This document shows, one piece after another, positions 1-11,127 of a stretch of 52,482 nt of DNA. Numbering within the stretch: the stretch's first letter is position 1; each line of letters opens with the position of its first letter. The DNA is taken from positions 1-52,482 of the forward strand of contig VXIS01000333.1 in assembly GCA_008704415.1 (NCBI GenBank). The letters run 5' to 3'. Origin of the DNA: Sphaerosporella brunnea (taxonomy: Eukaryota; Ascomycota; Pezizomycetes; Pezizales; Pyronemataceae). Made by a program: the position numbers and the translations under genes. The notes beneath the pieces are model-generated. The model was not told the DNA's origin. It did no database searches and saw nothing but the letters and a program-made list of their open reading frames with translations.

Positions 1-1825
1 TTCATGTATATAGGAAGTCCTAGTGCCTGGTGGGGGCTGATCAGAGTGGCATTACACACTACTATATAACTACTACATAGATGCTAACTTTAAGGTAGAC
101 GAGTCCCGGCGATGGATCGGTGCCACACAAGTACAAGAATTCTCGTCCCCAGCATTCTGACAGGCTATTTTGACACTTCTCTCTCGTTCTCCACCGTCTT
201 TCTATCACCCCCGAGCCAAGATTCCCCGCTAGCATACAGTGCAACACGTAATAAAGAAAACAGAACACACCCAGCATACCCAAGACAGCTGGGTATGACA
301 GAGACGAATGGGGGCCGCGCGGCAGCGATCTGGCTGACGGTGCGGGAGCAGAGACAGGCGCTCGTGCTAGGGCTGGGGTAGCGTTCTATCGCTATAGAAC
401 CGGGCGATCTATCGGCCGACGGGAAGGCCCACATTGTGGGAGGACGGTGGGGTCGTCAATAAGTTTTCGCCAACGGATAAGTACTACACGACTTCACGTC
501 GTTCTATTCGAGTATTTTTGTTCTATAGAATCTATAGAAGCGCGTTTCTTTCCTTTTTTTTTTGTTGGAGAACGCGCACGGTGGCGTCTCTGGAAATCCG
601 GCGAGTGACATAATGTGACGCATATGTAGCCTTCCTCATTTACGCGGGCAGTCGAATGGTACGGCTACTGGCTGGATGAATCTTTGACTGGCACTCATCA
701 CCTCCTGTGATCCGCGTGGCGTGCGCATCTCCCCCCATTTTTTTTATACACATTATAAGCGGTACCGGAATCATCCAGGTCAAAAACGGAGGGAAGTCAG
801 CAGCAGAAACTATCAACCACAAAACGACAGCTCGTAGCTACAACCGTTTGGTCACCAATGAGTTGTTTATTGGAACTTACACAGTAGTTGTTAGGGCCTT
901 TCCTAATCCGAATAAACCACCAGTCAGGAATACCACTCTCGAGCCGCCGGCTTTGTCCAAACCCAAACTTCAGTAAGTCCCCAAGAATATCCAACACTTT
1001 GCGTAAATCGATATCTTTTTCTGTCTTGCTGGTCTGGCAGGACCCTCCCCCCGCCACCCCCCGCCATTTTCGGCTCCAACAGGCTCTTCCTGCTCGGGAG
1101 GTTGGCTCTTTGCAGCAGGATTCATGCCCTTTCCCCTTTCCTTCCTGCCCGGGCATGTCAGCATACCATCCTCAGCTTGACTCGTCGGGGGCGGGGGTAC
1201 ATTTCCGGAGGCTTCGCTGTGTTTCTGACGGCGGCTCTGCCGCTTAGGACCCTCCGCCTTCTTCTTCTTCTTCTTCTTCTTCTTCTTCTTCTTCTTCTTC
1301 TTCTTCTTCTGCTTTCTCTTGATTCTCAGTAGCCAGAACCCTCTCGCCGCGCTGGCTGCCGTACATCCAATCCCACGACCGGAAACGACAGCTAGTTCTC
1401 CCCCCCCCCCCCTTCTGCGCCAGCAAAAAGCGTTGTGCGGGTCTTTCCTTATTCGTGCAGTTCCGCCAACGGCGTCCAACCCGCGCGCGTCGCAGTTGGC
1501 GCTGGGGGCGTCAAAGCACACACTTAAGTGCGTACGCACGGTGCTGCGACCTCTGGGTTTGGCATCCCGGAGTTGAAGTATCGAGGTTGAGACAGATGGG
1601 GGGAGGGGGGGTTGCGGCGTTCTTTGCGTCGAGAGTTGATCGCTGCCGCACGATGAATAATACGATCCATTCATTCATCGGTATTCTGTGCGTGAGTTGC
1701 GATTCAATAGTACACGAGTGAAACAATGGTGTGCGGTACGCGCAGGAGGAACCTGACTTTGCGATATGCGAGTGCGACGAGTGACATCCCATGTCGTTCT
1801 GGGGCGCCATATAGAGACTTAGGCC
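1..1825. other. Gene-poor stretch, no supported gene
   Basis: I found no coding region with recognisable protein features here. Open frames are short, overlap on both strands, and several are only translations of a CTT microsatellite or of C/G homopolymers (about 1400-1410 and 1597-1609). No transposon ends with target duplications were found. Confidence 0.5.
1258..1310. repeat. CTT/AAG trinucleotide microsatellite
   Basis: About 17-18 uninterrupted copies of CTT. It produces artificial poly-Leu, poly-Lys and poly-Glu frames, which should not be read as protein evidence. Confidence 0.95.
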
Positions 1826-1847
1826 CAGTGTTCTCGATAGCCAGCCT
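1826..1847. repeat. Solo terminal repeat of the CAGTGTTC MITE family
   Basis: The segment beginning CAGTGTTCTCGATAGCCAGC matches the terminal repeat of the hAT-type MITE family seen complete at 10735-10866 and 47819-48133. I could not find a matching opposite end or an 8-bp target duplication nearby, so this looks like a truncated relic. Confidence 0.55.
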
Positions 1848-2149
1848 GAAGAGCCATGGGCTGCGTAAAGAAGCCAGTTGAAAGAACGAGTGCCCTCAAG
1901 TGCCGCGTGTCCATAGAAATCACCCGCGGGCCCATGTAGTCCGGGACTCAACGCAATGTTCTTCCTGTCAAATGACGCCGGCGTTGTGTAAAAAACATTC
2001 GGTTTCGGGCGTGTTTTACCGGATTGGAGTAGATACAGAGGGGAATGTAACCAACTGCAGGCCGCGATGAGTGGCACTCACGCTGTTGCTGTTTTTTTTT
2101 CTTGCTTTCTAGGCCTGGCCGGGCTGTAGTTTATTGAGCAAGCGCAAGC

Positions 2150-2262
2150 GCGCACTATACAGTTCAGCCCCAGAGTAGGACCCAAGAGCCTTGGGGCGTT
2201 GTGTAACTTCTTCTATATGTCATGGCCGCAAGCGGCCGAATAAATTATGATTATAACAAAGC
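2150..2262 (+). mobile_element. 5'-truncated LINE 3' end
   Basis: The stretch ends with the same 3' signature as the better preserved LINE at 44103-45128: a block around AGTAGGACCC, then GTCATGGCCGCAAGCGGCC (hairpin at 2224-2237), then an A-rich TATGATTATAACAAA tail. No coding sequence of the element survives. The 5' limit is approximate and no target duplication was identified. Confidence 0.6.
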
Positions 2263-3188
2263 GCTCACTATACAAGTGTCTCTGTGTCACCTCAAAAATT
2301 ACCCACTCAAAAAAGCCGTGAAATTCATTCACCAACCAGGTACATCTGGAACGCAGGATCAGCGTGCGCAGAAAAAAAAAAAAACTATTTCTGCATAAGC
2401 AACTGCAACTTTGCTGAACGTCAGGTTACAAACTTTCTGGGAAGCGCGCTAGCGTCTTCTTCCCCAGAGAACAGTGCTGGATCCCGCTGTTCTGGAGGTG
2501 TTTGATTGGAGCGGCCTGGTTGGCATGGTCTGTGCGCTACCGTTACACCATGAACCGATCCCATAAAACACCGGAAGCCCAATTCTTTAGAACATCCACC
2601 GATCTGAAAGCCGCGCGAAAATAGTATCGGCGATCCTGATGGGAGGCATGGTAAAAAGTAAAAAGTCTTCGACACCGGCCGGGTTTGCGGGGTTAACCTG
2701 AGAGAAACGCAAGTTGCTTCATGTCGGTGGGTTCTTGTGAGAGCCAAGACGAGCTGCGGCTTCGCAGAAGTACTGGATCGCAAGGTTTACGAAGATATGC
2801 TTTTTTTGCAACAGCCGGAAGCGTGGTGCATCGGTGACGGAGCTCGATACTCCCTTCCCAAGACCCCAATGTTTTGTCCGGCGGAATTTGGCTCGGAGGT
2901 ATCACAGTTCTGGTATCATGGGTTTCCAAGCTTGGATATAAAAACGCTGCCATCGACCGCCATAGCTGAGGTATCCGATCAGTGTGCAGTTCCAGGTTTT
3001 CAATCTTCTTTTACCAGACTTCATTATATTCGTAGCTACTGGCTAGCACAGAGAACGTTGATCGTTCCGCCCGAGTATTCAAACACAAGCCTCTAGAAAA
3101 AGGTGAGGCCACCGCTTCAATATCGATATCTTCATGATCCAGTGCTAACAATGATGTGAAGTTTAACTCAACGACCACGATCTACGTC

Positions 3189-3963
3189 ATGCACGCAACA
3201 CCCAGTTTCCTCGCCGCATCCGCTGCGACCCTTCTCTTACTGTCTGCTGCTCTCCCGGTCGTTAATGCGCACGGCGCCATCATTGCTGCAACCGGGGATG
3301 CAGGGGGGCAAGGCACAGCACTTGCCATCGATCCCTCCACTCCACGGGACGGTACCCGTCGCAAACCGTTCCAGCAAGACACCACAGTTTTCGGGGCACA
3401 ACGGCGCGGAGGAGCAGCCAGCGCCTCGGGGTGCGGGAAAACGATCCAGAGTGGAAAAATCGACATCGCGGCGGCAATGGCAGACGTTATTGGCCAAAGC
3501 GGTGGACTCCCGCAGGTTACCGCCGGCGGCCAGGTCAGCACGACGCTGCACCAGGTGAATGCTGATGGCGCGGGGCCGTACTCGTGTACGGTCAATGCGG
3601 ACGGCACCGGAGCCGACTTTGTCGCCATGCATGCGGGTCGACACCGATGCCCCTGGACGTGGCGGTTTGAGTCTTGGAAATGATGCTACCGATCATGCAA
3701 GTTGTGGCAGTTGTTAGATGTGGGAAGCCCAGGCTGCGGCGTCCTGGCACAAGTAGGCTCTTGTCGCCACAATGCCGGCTGGTGTTCAGTGCTCTGGTAC
3801 CTCCGGTAATACGACTGGCGTGTGCATTTTCCGTTGAAATACGGCCCTCGCCGGACCGTTCGGCGGATGTGTGCCAGTCCAGATGGTGGCTGCTGGAGGT
3901 AACACCAAGAGGGCGGGAAATACCGGAATTGCTCCCCGCCGTGTTAGGCGCTTCCTTCGCATG
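3189..3963 (+). pseudogene. Broken Egh16-like surface/virulence-factor family gene
   Basis: The first ATG with a convincing secretion signal is at 3189. It starts a hydrophobic leader that ends in a VNAHG cleavage region, followed by an N-terminal half typical of the fungal Egh16-like family (DUF3129; appressorium-associated secreted proteins such as Gas1/Mas homologues). This frame ends at 3683. The expected C-terminal part continues in another frame, including a MPAG segment followed by Cys, and an AGPFGGCVPVQM motif near 3853-3890. Between them lie at least one frameshift and in-frame stops, one of them where the family normally has Cys in an R-C-x-N motif. Several independent lesions point to a dead gene. 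An unrecognised intron could explain the frame change but not the stop inside the conserved motif. The family role is from knowledge; the breaks are seen directly. Confidence 0.72.
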
Positions 3964-5118
3964 AAGACCGATGGGGGGAGGGGCGGTTAAACGTTTAACT
4001 GGGCCCGCAGTGTCCTAGCATGTATCACTTAGAACTGTATACGCCATACCCCCGTGAAAAAAAAAAACCGTGCGTACCCCATATATTGTCGAGCGAGGAA
4101 ACTGCGGCATACCAAAGAAAATCATGATGCCTTCGCGCCTCTGCGCATGCCTGGCCCCTCTATCTTTTAGGTGCGGTCTAGATCTAAACCTTTCTGGCCA
4201 CCCGCTTCACACTGATCACGACACCGGGGCGCACACTTGGAGTCTGAGTACGATCGTCCTGTGAGATCGCCTCTTCATCTTCAGACTGTGAGCCACCATC
4301 TTCCTCATCGACATCCGGCTCCGCATAGTTAATGGCCGACTGGGTCCCGGATTGTAGCCTGGTAGGGGGGTTGGTTAGCTGGGAGTTGAGAGGACTCGAA
4401 CTCGCTGTTAGGTAACTCGAGTGTAGAAGATTGCAAGCTATTAGGTTGTACTCGTGCCCAGTGGTAATCTGAGGAATAGTAGTCGACCGACATGTGAATG
4501 GCTTTCCATGGGTATTCCATCTTCATCTTCATCGGAATCATCGAACACGGGCTCCTCAAAGCTGCCACTGTCATTTTCGACTTGCGGTAAACACCAAAGA
4601 CTAGGAACGGTGATCGCTAGCAGTGCTCGTATCGACAGTACTAGGAGTTCCGGTGGGCTGAGTGTACAAAGAAAAAATGTGTGTCACCACGCGGATGTTC
4701 CATCTATATTTATACCTGTCACCGTTCGGCTGTACGATCAAAAAAAAAATCGTCATTTTCAACTTTTGTACCATCCTCGTCGCTGGGTACAGTAGCTGGG
4801 CATGCCTCCCCACCACGTTGCCTTTCCGCTTATCAAGCCGCATTCCGGGCTGTGACAGCTAGGCTTCCCGTCGTCAAGCTGGTACTTAGTTACTCACCAG
4901 TGATCACTCGCACTTCGGTCTTTGCCTTCCTCTCCTCACATCCACAATGAATTCGCGGACCGGCATGCAAGCAGTAAAAAGTGCCGAGAATATTTTCTCT
5001 TCTTTATTAGGGTCCACAGAAAACAGCACTCATAAGATGCATTATCATTAATCCTCCAGGTGCACTAAATTTAAAATCAACCGCAGAGTCCAATCACTGC
5101 CACGTCCCTTGCATAATT
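3964..5118. other. Intergenic, nothing supported
   Basis: This lies between the Egh16-like relic and the 3' end of the secreted-protein gene. Frames are short, and the longer ones carry no recognisable domain. A few homopolymer A runs are present. I see no RNA gene or bounded repeat. Confidence 0.5.
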
Positions 5119-5752
5119 TCAGTTGTAGTCCCAAACAACCTCCAACGCAAAAACATTCGTACAAGTCGGCGGTCCGACCTGAGGTCCCCTGTGGTTACAA
5201 AGTGCAGCCAGTCAGCATTGCTCTTATATTCCTCATCAGTTGAAGGACCCACCAATAAAGCCTCCAATCGTTACCACTCTTACATGCCATCCACCCGGCA
5301 CTCTGCCCATAGTTCAAGAACTCCCTCCCATCCGGCCCCCTCGAGATGGCCCACGAATCCCACAGCGTAAGTGCCGGGATAGTGTCACTGTTAGGATCCC
5401 CACTGAAGACGAAGTACATGGGCGTGCCATGTGTAGGTCGCAGCCACAGGATTGCAGCTGGGTTGGAAGCGTCGTGACATTTGCCCCAGCCTTCTTGCCC
5501 AGGCGTCGTGCGGTTGCCGTACGGCTCGATGTAGGCGTGGTAGTTCTGCGCGGGGCTGGCGTACCATCCCAGCCGGTAGTCCAAGAAACCGAATTTGTTG
5601 ACTGGAGCGGGAGCACGCTGGTCGGCGCGGAGGCGGAAGGTGCGGGGCTTGTGCGGTTTTTGCCGGGCGGGAGATGCGGCTGCGACGGTCAGGAGGCCTA
5701 GGAGGAGGAGGGAAAGGAGCGTAAAAACTCGAAGAATAGCTGGAAAATACAT
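5119..5752 (-). CDS. Small secreted protein, unknown function (one intron)
   Basis: The model is exon 1 5752-5253 and exon 2 5188-5119, with an intron at 5252-5189 (GTGGGT donor, CTGAC branch, CACAG acceptor), giving 189 aa. Without splicing the frame stops early with an unlikely tail. With splicing it continues smoothly into a short C-terminus with a Cys and ends VVWDYN. Residues 1-27 form a classic signal peptide (long Leu/Val/Ala core, AAAS cleavage region). The mature part is rich in Trp, Tyr and Gly, has three Cys (in GKCHD, MACKS and PTCTN) and one NRT glycosylation sequon. I do not recognise the family. The C-terminal 'G-W-x-A-C ... C' arrangement recalls fungal secreted cell-wall proteins, but this is only a resemblance. 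A TATA-like box precedes the gene at 5814-5807. Confidence 0.72.
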
Positions 5753-5806
5753 TGCTGCTGGAGGTTTTTTTCCGATTGCCTTTTAGCTAGGTCTCCCCAG
5801 AGACGT

Positions 5807-5814
5807 CATTTTAT
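5807..5814 (-). promoter_or_regulatory. TATA-like box of the secreted-protein gene
   Basis: On the minus strand the sequence is TATAAAAT, about 55-62 bases upstream of the ATG at 5752. This is a plausible fungal core promoter distance. Function is inferred from position only. Confidence 0.4.
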
Positions 5815-6239
5815 ACCAGTTCAGAGAAACGTACGACTGCGGGGGGGGGGGTTCGGAATCGACTCTGAACCAAGCCATCTATCCATTTTGGGGCTATGTC
5901 GTATTCACCTCGCGATGATGGGCCATGTTTCAACACCTGCGAATCTGGTGTTTGTCGGGTGACGGAATGTTGTTATTTTAAAGTATGCATGTTGTTGCTT
6001 TCATTCGCCAATCCCCGCGGTTACACAACGTGCTGATCGTCATGAGGTGGTACAGGCAACTCCGGGATCCGATTTGCGCTGCTTCGGTTAAAAGTGCTGC
6101 ACATCCTGAAAGGGAAACCTGAATGTGAATGCTGACATTGTGGACTGCCTATGTCACCGGATTCACATATATGGACGCGCGGCAGCCAGCGGACATTCAA
6201 TGGCTGCCAATTGCACCCCCCTCCCCCCCCCAAAAAAAA

Positions 6240-6325
6240 ATATGGTTGGAGACACCTCTTTAGAGTAGAACTGGAGGGGTTTGGGTACCCCAACTTCAGG
6301 CTGCGCATTCTCCACCAAAAAAGCT
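6240..6325 (+). repeat. Dispersed repeat, MITE-free (empty-site) copy
   Basis: The block containing TATGGTTGGAGACACCT, then GGAGGGGTTTGGGTACCC, then TCTCCACCAAAAAA is shared with 47790-47818 plus 48134-48175. Here GTTTGGGT occurs once (6279-6286); at the other locus it is duplicated around an inserted MITE. The repeat class is unknown. Confidence 0.7.
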
Positions 6326-6944
6326 TTATCTTTTAAACGGGCCTTAATTTTCACTCGCTCTCTCGCGTGACAGTCTCGGGTTTTCCGAAATTTCCTCTGG
6401 TTGTCGAGGAAAGAAGCGTGGGTTTTGGGGACCGATGTCCTTCATTTCACGCTTATTTTGTATGCGTCCGCCGGTTCTACTCTACTCTTCTCTAGCCACG
6501 GATCAAAAGAGGAGATCCGGAGAAGCAAATCCCCCCACACGCATAGATATATTTAAGGCGTCCAGTAACGCGCAGCCACTCCGATGAAAAAAAGCAACTT
6601 ACAGCAGTTGGAGAGACAATCGGCCCAAACTGCGTTCTGGAAGGAATGCTTTTTTTAGCGGTGATTGGTTGGAGATGCGGGCTTGGACCGGATCGCAATT
6701 CCAGCGAACGACCAAAGTCAAACAATTATTCTCTGGTGCTCTCTTTGGCCTACCGTTTCTGCAACTTAATGACAGCAACTGCGTGCACACAGCGAATATT
6801 GGTGTCCTGAAACCCCACACAGTTGCAAGTTCCGGGATCCACAGTGGAAAACTGCTTGTCACTCGGCGACTGTGGCCAACAGCGGGTTTTGATGGTGTTT
6901 AGGTGCGCTGGTGGGTGGATCTTCGTGGCAAGGGTATGGTGGGT

Positions 6945-7087
6945 ACTGTTCCTAATAGCCAGCCCGCCCGTCGGGCTGATCGAAAAGACGGGCGGGCTTC
7001 CAGCGGATGCAGGGATCATGCGCTATGGGGGAATGGGGCAACAGCTACACAGAAACATTTTTCAGTTTACGGCGTAACTAGGTCACA
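6945..7087 (+). mobile_element. Truncated CAGTGTTC-family MITE
   Basis: From CTGTTCCTAATAGCCAGCCC onward this matches the 315-bp MITE at 47819-48133, including the internal block around GGATCATGCGCTATGGGG and GGCGTAACTAGGTCA. The terminal CAG is altered, part of the interior is missing and the right terminal repeat is absent, so this is a decayed copy. Confidence 0.7.
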
Positions 7088-7499
7088 CTTATTAAGGTTG
7101 CAGTATAGTACTATAGATCAAGTTGGGATGGAGCCTCAGCGGTAAATAGTGGATAGTTGTCATTTGGAAAGTTCTTGGGTGGGGGGTGTACGGGCAGAAA
7201 AGAAAAGTTGGGGGGTACGCTGCTATGTTTTGGGGGGTATGAGACATAAAAGCCGCTTTTTCGGCATCTAATTATATCGTGATTGTACGGTGTCAATCCC
7301 GCCAATTGCGACGGCCGAACGCCATAACGACTTCGGATTACGTCACCCATTTACAACTCCGATGGCTACTAGTCGGTGGCACCCCGAACTTGGACGCCCA
7401 GTCCTTGTCCTTCCTGTCGGGGCTTCCCACATCGTCGCCTCCCGCAAGGTCTTAACGCCTCAAGGTCCTCGGCATCCACATTTTCCATCTTCTTCAAGC

Positions 7500-7973
7500 T
7501 CAGCGTATCCTTCGCCTTCTCATCCATCTCACCAAATGCCTCAGCGCTAACACCCCAAGCCCCTCAAAATGCATCTCCATCAACTCCTTACGCCACTTCG
7601 ACGGCGAGTGCTGTATACATACCCGTACCTCATTCGGCGTCACTATATGCGCAGCCTCATTTCTTCTTCCATCCACGATATCCCCTTGTTTTATAAACTC
7701 CCGGGACGTACGTAGATCTACGCCACAGCCGGTGGCGCAAGTGCTTTCGGTGCCTTTGGCGAGGGCTGCGTACACGAAGTGTTTGTGCTTTTTGTGGGGA
7801 GGACCAGAGCGAGCTGCAGAGTAGAGGTTTTGAACGAAGGAGATGTAATGGGGATTCGAAAGGCCGGCGGCGACGGTTAATATGAGCCAGCTGCGTGGAA
7901 GGATGGTGCGGATTACGACTGTGGAGATGGTCTTGCAGAGCTTGGATAGGGGTCCCTGCAGCAACAGGATCAT
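7500..7973 (-). CDS. Hypothetical ORF, 157 aa, doubtful
   Basis: An uninterrupted frame starts from an ATG at 7973 and ends at 7500. The product is basic, ends in an Arg-rich tail (WMRRRRIR), and has no signal peptide, clear membrane segment or family motif that I recognise. A stretch around DIVDGRRNEAAHIV looks protein-like, but the frame overlaps other open frames on both strands and lies among repeats. It may be a fragment of a larger decayed gene or a chance frame. I assign no function. Confidence 0.25.
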   Translation of the reverse strand: MILLLQGPLSKLCKTISTVVIRTILPRSWLILTVAAGLSNPHYISFVQNLYSAARSGPPHKKHKHFVYAALAKGTESTCATGCGVDLRTSREFIKQGDIVDGRRNEAAHIVTPNEVRVCIQHSPSKWRKELMEMHFEGLGVLALRHLVRWMRRRRIR

Positions 7974-8213
7974 GTACGGGTAATTTATATGGACACATTC
8001 GTTCTTTTAAAGCCCGCCTGGCTGCAGGCTTTGAACCCAGCCTGTTAAAAGCCGGCCCGGCTAGCTTCTTTGCGCAGCCCGGCGTACACTGGCTACGATA
8101 TAGCCGCGGGGTCTCTCATATATCGAAACTGATGAAGCCAGTGGGGATAGTCGATGTTTTGTTGGCATCTCACGCATTTGGGTTTTGCTGCCCGAGGAAC
8201 CTCGTTGCACCTC

Positions 8214-8458
8214 CAGTGTTCTCGGTAGCCAGCTCACAAAAGCACGCCGCCTGGGCCGGCTTTTGATCTGCCTAGATGTGAAGCTCGGCTGTGAGCTGTG
8301 AGTTTGTGTTTGCAATTGTATTTGAATTGTTTTGTTTTTGCGCTTTCCTGGACTGAGTGGTATCCAGTGAAGCATCGATCGGATGGGCAGGCAACAACAC
8401 ATCGACAGCGGGTGCAGCACAACGCAGCGGGCCGACTGGCTGGTTGTTGAGAACACGG
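8214..8458. mobile_element. CAGTGTTC-family MITE, about 245 bp
   Basis: The left end is CAGTGTTCTCGGTAGCCAGC. The right end, read on the opposite strand, is GTGTTCTCAACAACCAGCCA. The interior matches the element at 10355-10587 in inverse orientation over a shared block around CCCATCCGATCG and GCTTCACTGGATA. I could not match an 8-bp target duplication, which suggests age or imprecise ends. Confidence 0.7.
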
Positions 8459-9222
8459 CCTCACAGCACCTCCCATCTCTCTCCACGGAGAGTACTGTTC
8501 TGTGAGTGAAGTCCCCATGCCCTTCGTCGTTACTTCTTACACCATAATATGTGTTTCCCGGAACAACTGGGTACACATCAACGAAGTGTTTGAGGGGGCC
8601 GGTGTGGGTGTGGGTACGAGTTGAGAAAACTCGTCCCGGAAGCCAACGCCCCGGGAGCTCTGCACCAGGAGCTCTGCACCAGGGCTGACTATAACGAACT
8701 TAATGCTGAGTTGCATTGGGTTTATGGGGAAGCCAAGAGGTGATTCCGGCTTGTGGGAATACTAACCTGGCCATGAAACGGGGAGGAGGGGCTAGGTTTT
8801 TTGGGGTCTCGAAGGAAGGTTACTGTTGATTTTAGGAAGTAGTGTTGCTTTGAAAGATTTCTTTGGTGGGCTCGTCGCTTTTTGTCTCGCGTACGTACGG
8901 CAAGCAATGTTTCCAAACGGATTGGAGAACCTGTAATATCTTTCCTTCAAAACCTATCTCACCCCTTGACAGTAGAGTAGATTTCGGCATCTACATATCT
9001 TGGTAGGAAGGGGGTGCCGCTTTGCTTAACGCCAGGAGAGGGACCAGGAGTATACTATCTTCGCGGATGCCCAGGCGGCCCTCGAGAGGTGTAAGAACAC
9101 TGCCATTGGCCTAGGCTAGTGGATGGCGCGCGGAATCATTCGACTGAGCCGGGAATCGACGGATCGGGGATGCTCGCTGATTCTGCTATGGCGGAATCGA
9201 GCGCAATGAGTTTGAGGACCTG

Positions 9223-9670
9223 ATGGCCAAAGAAGCGGCTTCTTCACCACTGAACGCCCCTAGCGAGGCTCTCCCGTGGCAGGCCAGCATGGTGCATCTG
9301 AAGCGCAAGGCTTTAGAGGCGCGCAGCCGTGGCACTAAATGGTGCAGCCGCCAGAGCACCAGCCTTCGCGCTTCCTACATCCCCTGGCAGAAGTCGGGCT
9401 TCAGAAGGCGCTCGCAGCTCGGCACTATCAGCTTCTTACCGGGCATGCAATCACAGCGCTGTACCTCGAGAACAGGCGGCGAAAGGTTGGCTCCGATGAG
9501 TGCGGGTTTTGTCGCTCCCACGGATTCGCGCGCTCTGGCGCTCTGTGGAGAAAGAGCTGGGTTGGAAACACCCCCGGCGGCGGCCAGTGGCGGAGCTGTT
9601 CCGGGAAGGAAAGGCCATTCTTGCTAGCCTGTTGTTTCTGCGAGATACCAGGGTTGGTTATGTCGTGGCG
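9223..9670 (+). pseudogene. LINE ORF2 C-terminal relic (RNase H end plus zinc-knuckle region)
   Basis: Three overlapping plus-strand frames join into one decayed coding block. The first (from about 9223) has a KEAASSPLN stretch typical of the RNase H C-terminus of Tad/I-type LINEs. The second (9339-9530) has HYQLLTGHAITALYL followed by DECGFC, the start of the zinc knuckle. The third (about 9510-9670) has IRALWRSVEKELGW followed by FLRDTRVG, the usual C-terminal end. Two frame changes and a small deletion inside the knuckle show it is dead. Its C-terminus differs from that of the LINE at 44103-45128, so it belongs to another lineage. Neither 3' tail nor target duplication was found. Confidence 0.65.
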
Positions 9671-10354
9671 GTCGTCTTGTGTCCCTTTCCTTGGTTTCTC
9701 ACTCTACCTTTTCCTTTGCTTATTTCCATCTGGCATTCAGGGCGGCCGCAGTTGACGCATGAGATAATGGTAATAAAGCGGCGGATCGGAGTCTGCCATA
9801 ATCTACAGACAATAAATATAATTACACACCCACAGAAATATTCGAATTTACACGTCGAGCATGTACAAGAGAAGATCGTATTTTGGGTCAACACTCAACA
9901 GTGCGGGAATACTAGATGAGAAATAGAGCCTTAAAAGTTATATAAAATCTGATAGTTATCGTGTTGGACTTTCCAGACTCGAAACAGGCAGATCGACCGC
10001 CGTGAACGCTCGATTTCGCAACCCGCGTACGCTTCGCTAAGCGTAGGCGGCAATCACGTTCTTCTTGAGGTCGGCAGTTCGTTGGCCCTTGAGAACCAAG
10101 GGGGTCCTAACTGGAAGCTACTGGTGGTGATCCCTCAGGACCGTGCTGATGCGTCCGAGGGTGGTTGCCAGGTCGGTTTCCGGAATATCGTCCGGCCCCA
10201 TAGTTTCGACTACCCAGACAACCGTCGGTGCATCCATGGCCAAAGGGGAAGGCATGGGGTAATCCATAGTCGTTAACCAAACGCTCCGTGAATGAATGAA
10301 TGAACGAAACATTATTTGCGGGGGAAGTGGAGAGAGGTGTCAGCTGCTGTGAGG

Positions 10355-10587
10355 CAGTGCTCTCAATAGCCAATCAGCCAGCCGGCCCGCTGCGTTGGGT
10401 TGCACCTGTTGTCAACATGTTGTCGGAAGAATGGACTGTGCCCATCCGATCGTTGCTTCACTGGATATCACTCAGTCTGGAAAATGCAAAAAAAATTCAA
10501 CTGCAAACGCAAACAAACAGCTCACAGCTAACCGGCCCGAGCTGATCAAAAGCCGGTCCAGGCGGTCCACGTTTATTGTGAGCACTG
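10355..10587. mobile_element. CAGTGTTC-family MITE, about 233 bp
   Basis: The left end is CAGTGCTCTCAATAGCC and the right end is GTGAGCACTG. The interior is an inverse-orientation relative of 8214-8458, sharing the GCTTCACTGGATATCACTCA block and an A-rich stretch near 10488. The terminal repeats are degraded and no clear 8-bp duplication flanks them. Confidence 0.62.
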
Positions 10588-10734
10588 TACATGTGCTTTT
10601 TTGAGCTGGAAGACTGGCGGGGTGCAGCGAGATTGCCAGGAAGGCCAAACGGCAGTCTGGAAGAGTGTTGTTTTAGAGCCCAATCAGAGAGTATTTGGCG
10701 GTCTCGATGTTTTTTCTCCAGATATGCGGACTGC

Positions 10735-10866
10735 CAGTGTTCTCAGCAGCCAGCCCGCCCGGCTGGCTGCATTGGGCGGATGTGGGCTGATCAAAAAGCC
10801 CGGCAGGCTGTTTGGGCTGATGCAAAAAGCCCGCCCGGCTGTTTGGGCTGGCTACTGAGAACACTG
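10735..10866. mobile_element. Complete 132-bp hAT-type MITE
   Basis: The terminal repeats read CAGTGTTCTCAGCAGCCAGC inward from the left and CAGTGTTCTCAGTAGCCAGC inward from the right. The element is flanked by a perfect 8-bp direct duplication CGGACTGC (10727-10734 and 10867-10874). It has no coding capacity. The 8-bp duplication and the CAGTG-type ends indicate a non-autonomous hAT element. Confidence 0.9.
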
Positions 10867-11017
10867 CGGACTGCTGTAAGGTGGATATGGGGGTGTTTAG
10901 AGCTTAAGCTCAAGCTCTCGAGCAGACACTCCAAATGGGCTATTCTGTCGAGAGTAAAGGACCTGAGAGCAAGATGGCTTAACAATCTCGTATGCTTGTC
11001 ACTAAATAGATTGTATG

Positions 11018-11127
11018 GGTGCAAAGCAAACGCGGACGCTAAGTAATTATTTGGCCGTGAGAGCGAGCACCGATTGATCGCTGTTCTGCCATGCAATTAT
11101 TATTTGCGTCCGCGTTTGCTTTGCACC
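11018..11127. repeat. Perfect 22-bp inverted repeat around a 66-bp spacer
   Basis: Arms at 11018-11039 and 11106-11127 are exact reverse complements (left arm begins GGTGCAAAGCAAACGCGG). No target duplication or coding content was seen. It could be a tiny MITE, a hairpin or a breakpoint of an inversion. Confidence 0.8.

Noticed and set aside
970..1674. Long minus-strand frame of about 234 aa with a poly-Lys stretch
   Set aside because: It is carried by the CTT/AAG microsatellite and C/G runs; there is no domain and no support beyond chance openness.
2224..2237. Rho-independent terminator
   Set aside because: The GC hairpin is followed by A-rich sequence and recurs at LINE 3' ends in a eukaryotic genome; it is an element feature.
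2737..3096. Plus-strand frame of 119 aa just before the Egh16-like relic
   Set aside because: No recognisable motif, no plausible signal or splice partner; overlapped by an equally long frame on the other strand.
8061..8576. Minus-strand frame of 171 aa
   Set aside because: It lies almost wholly inside a MITE (8214-8458); its translation is repeat sequence.
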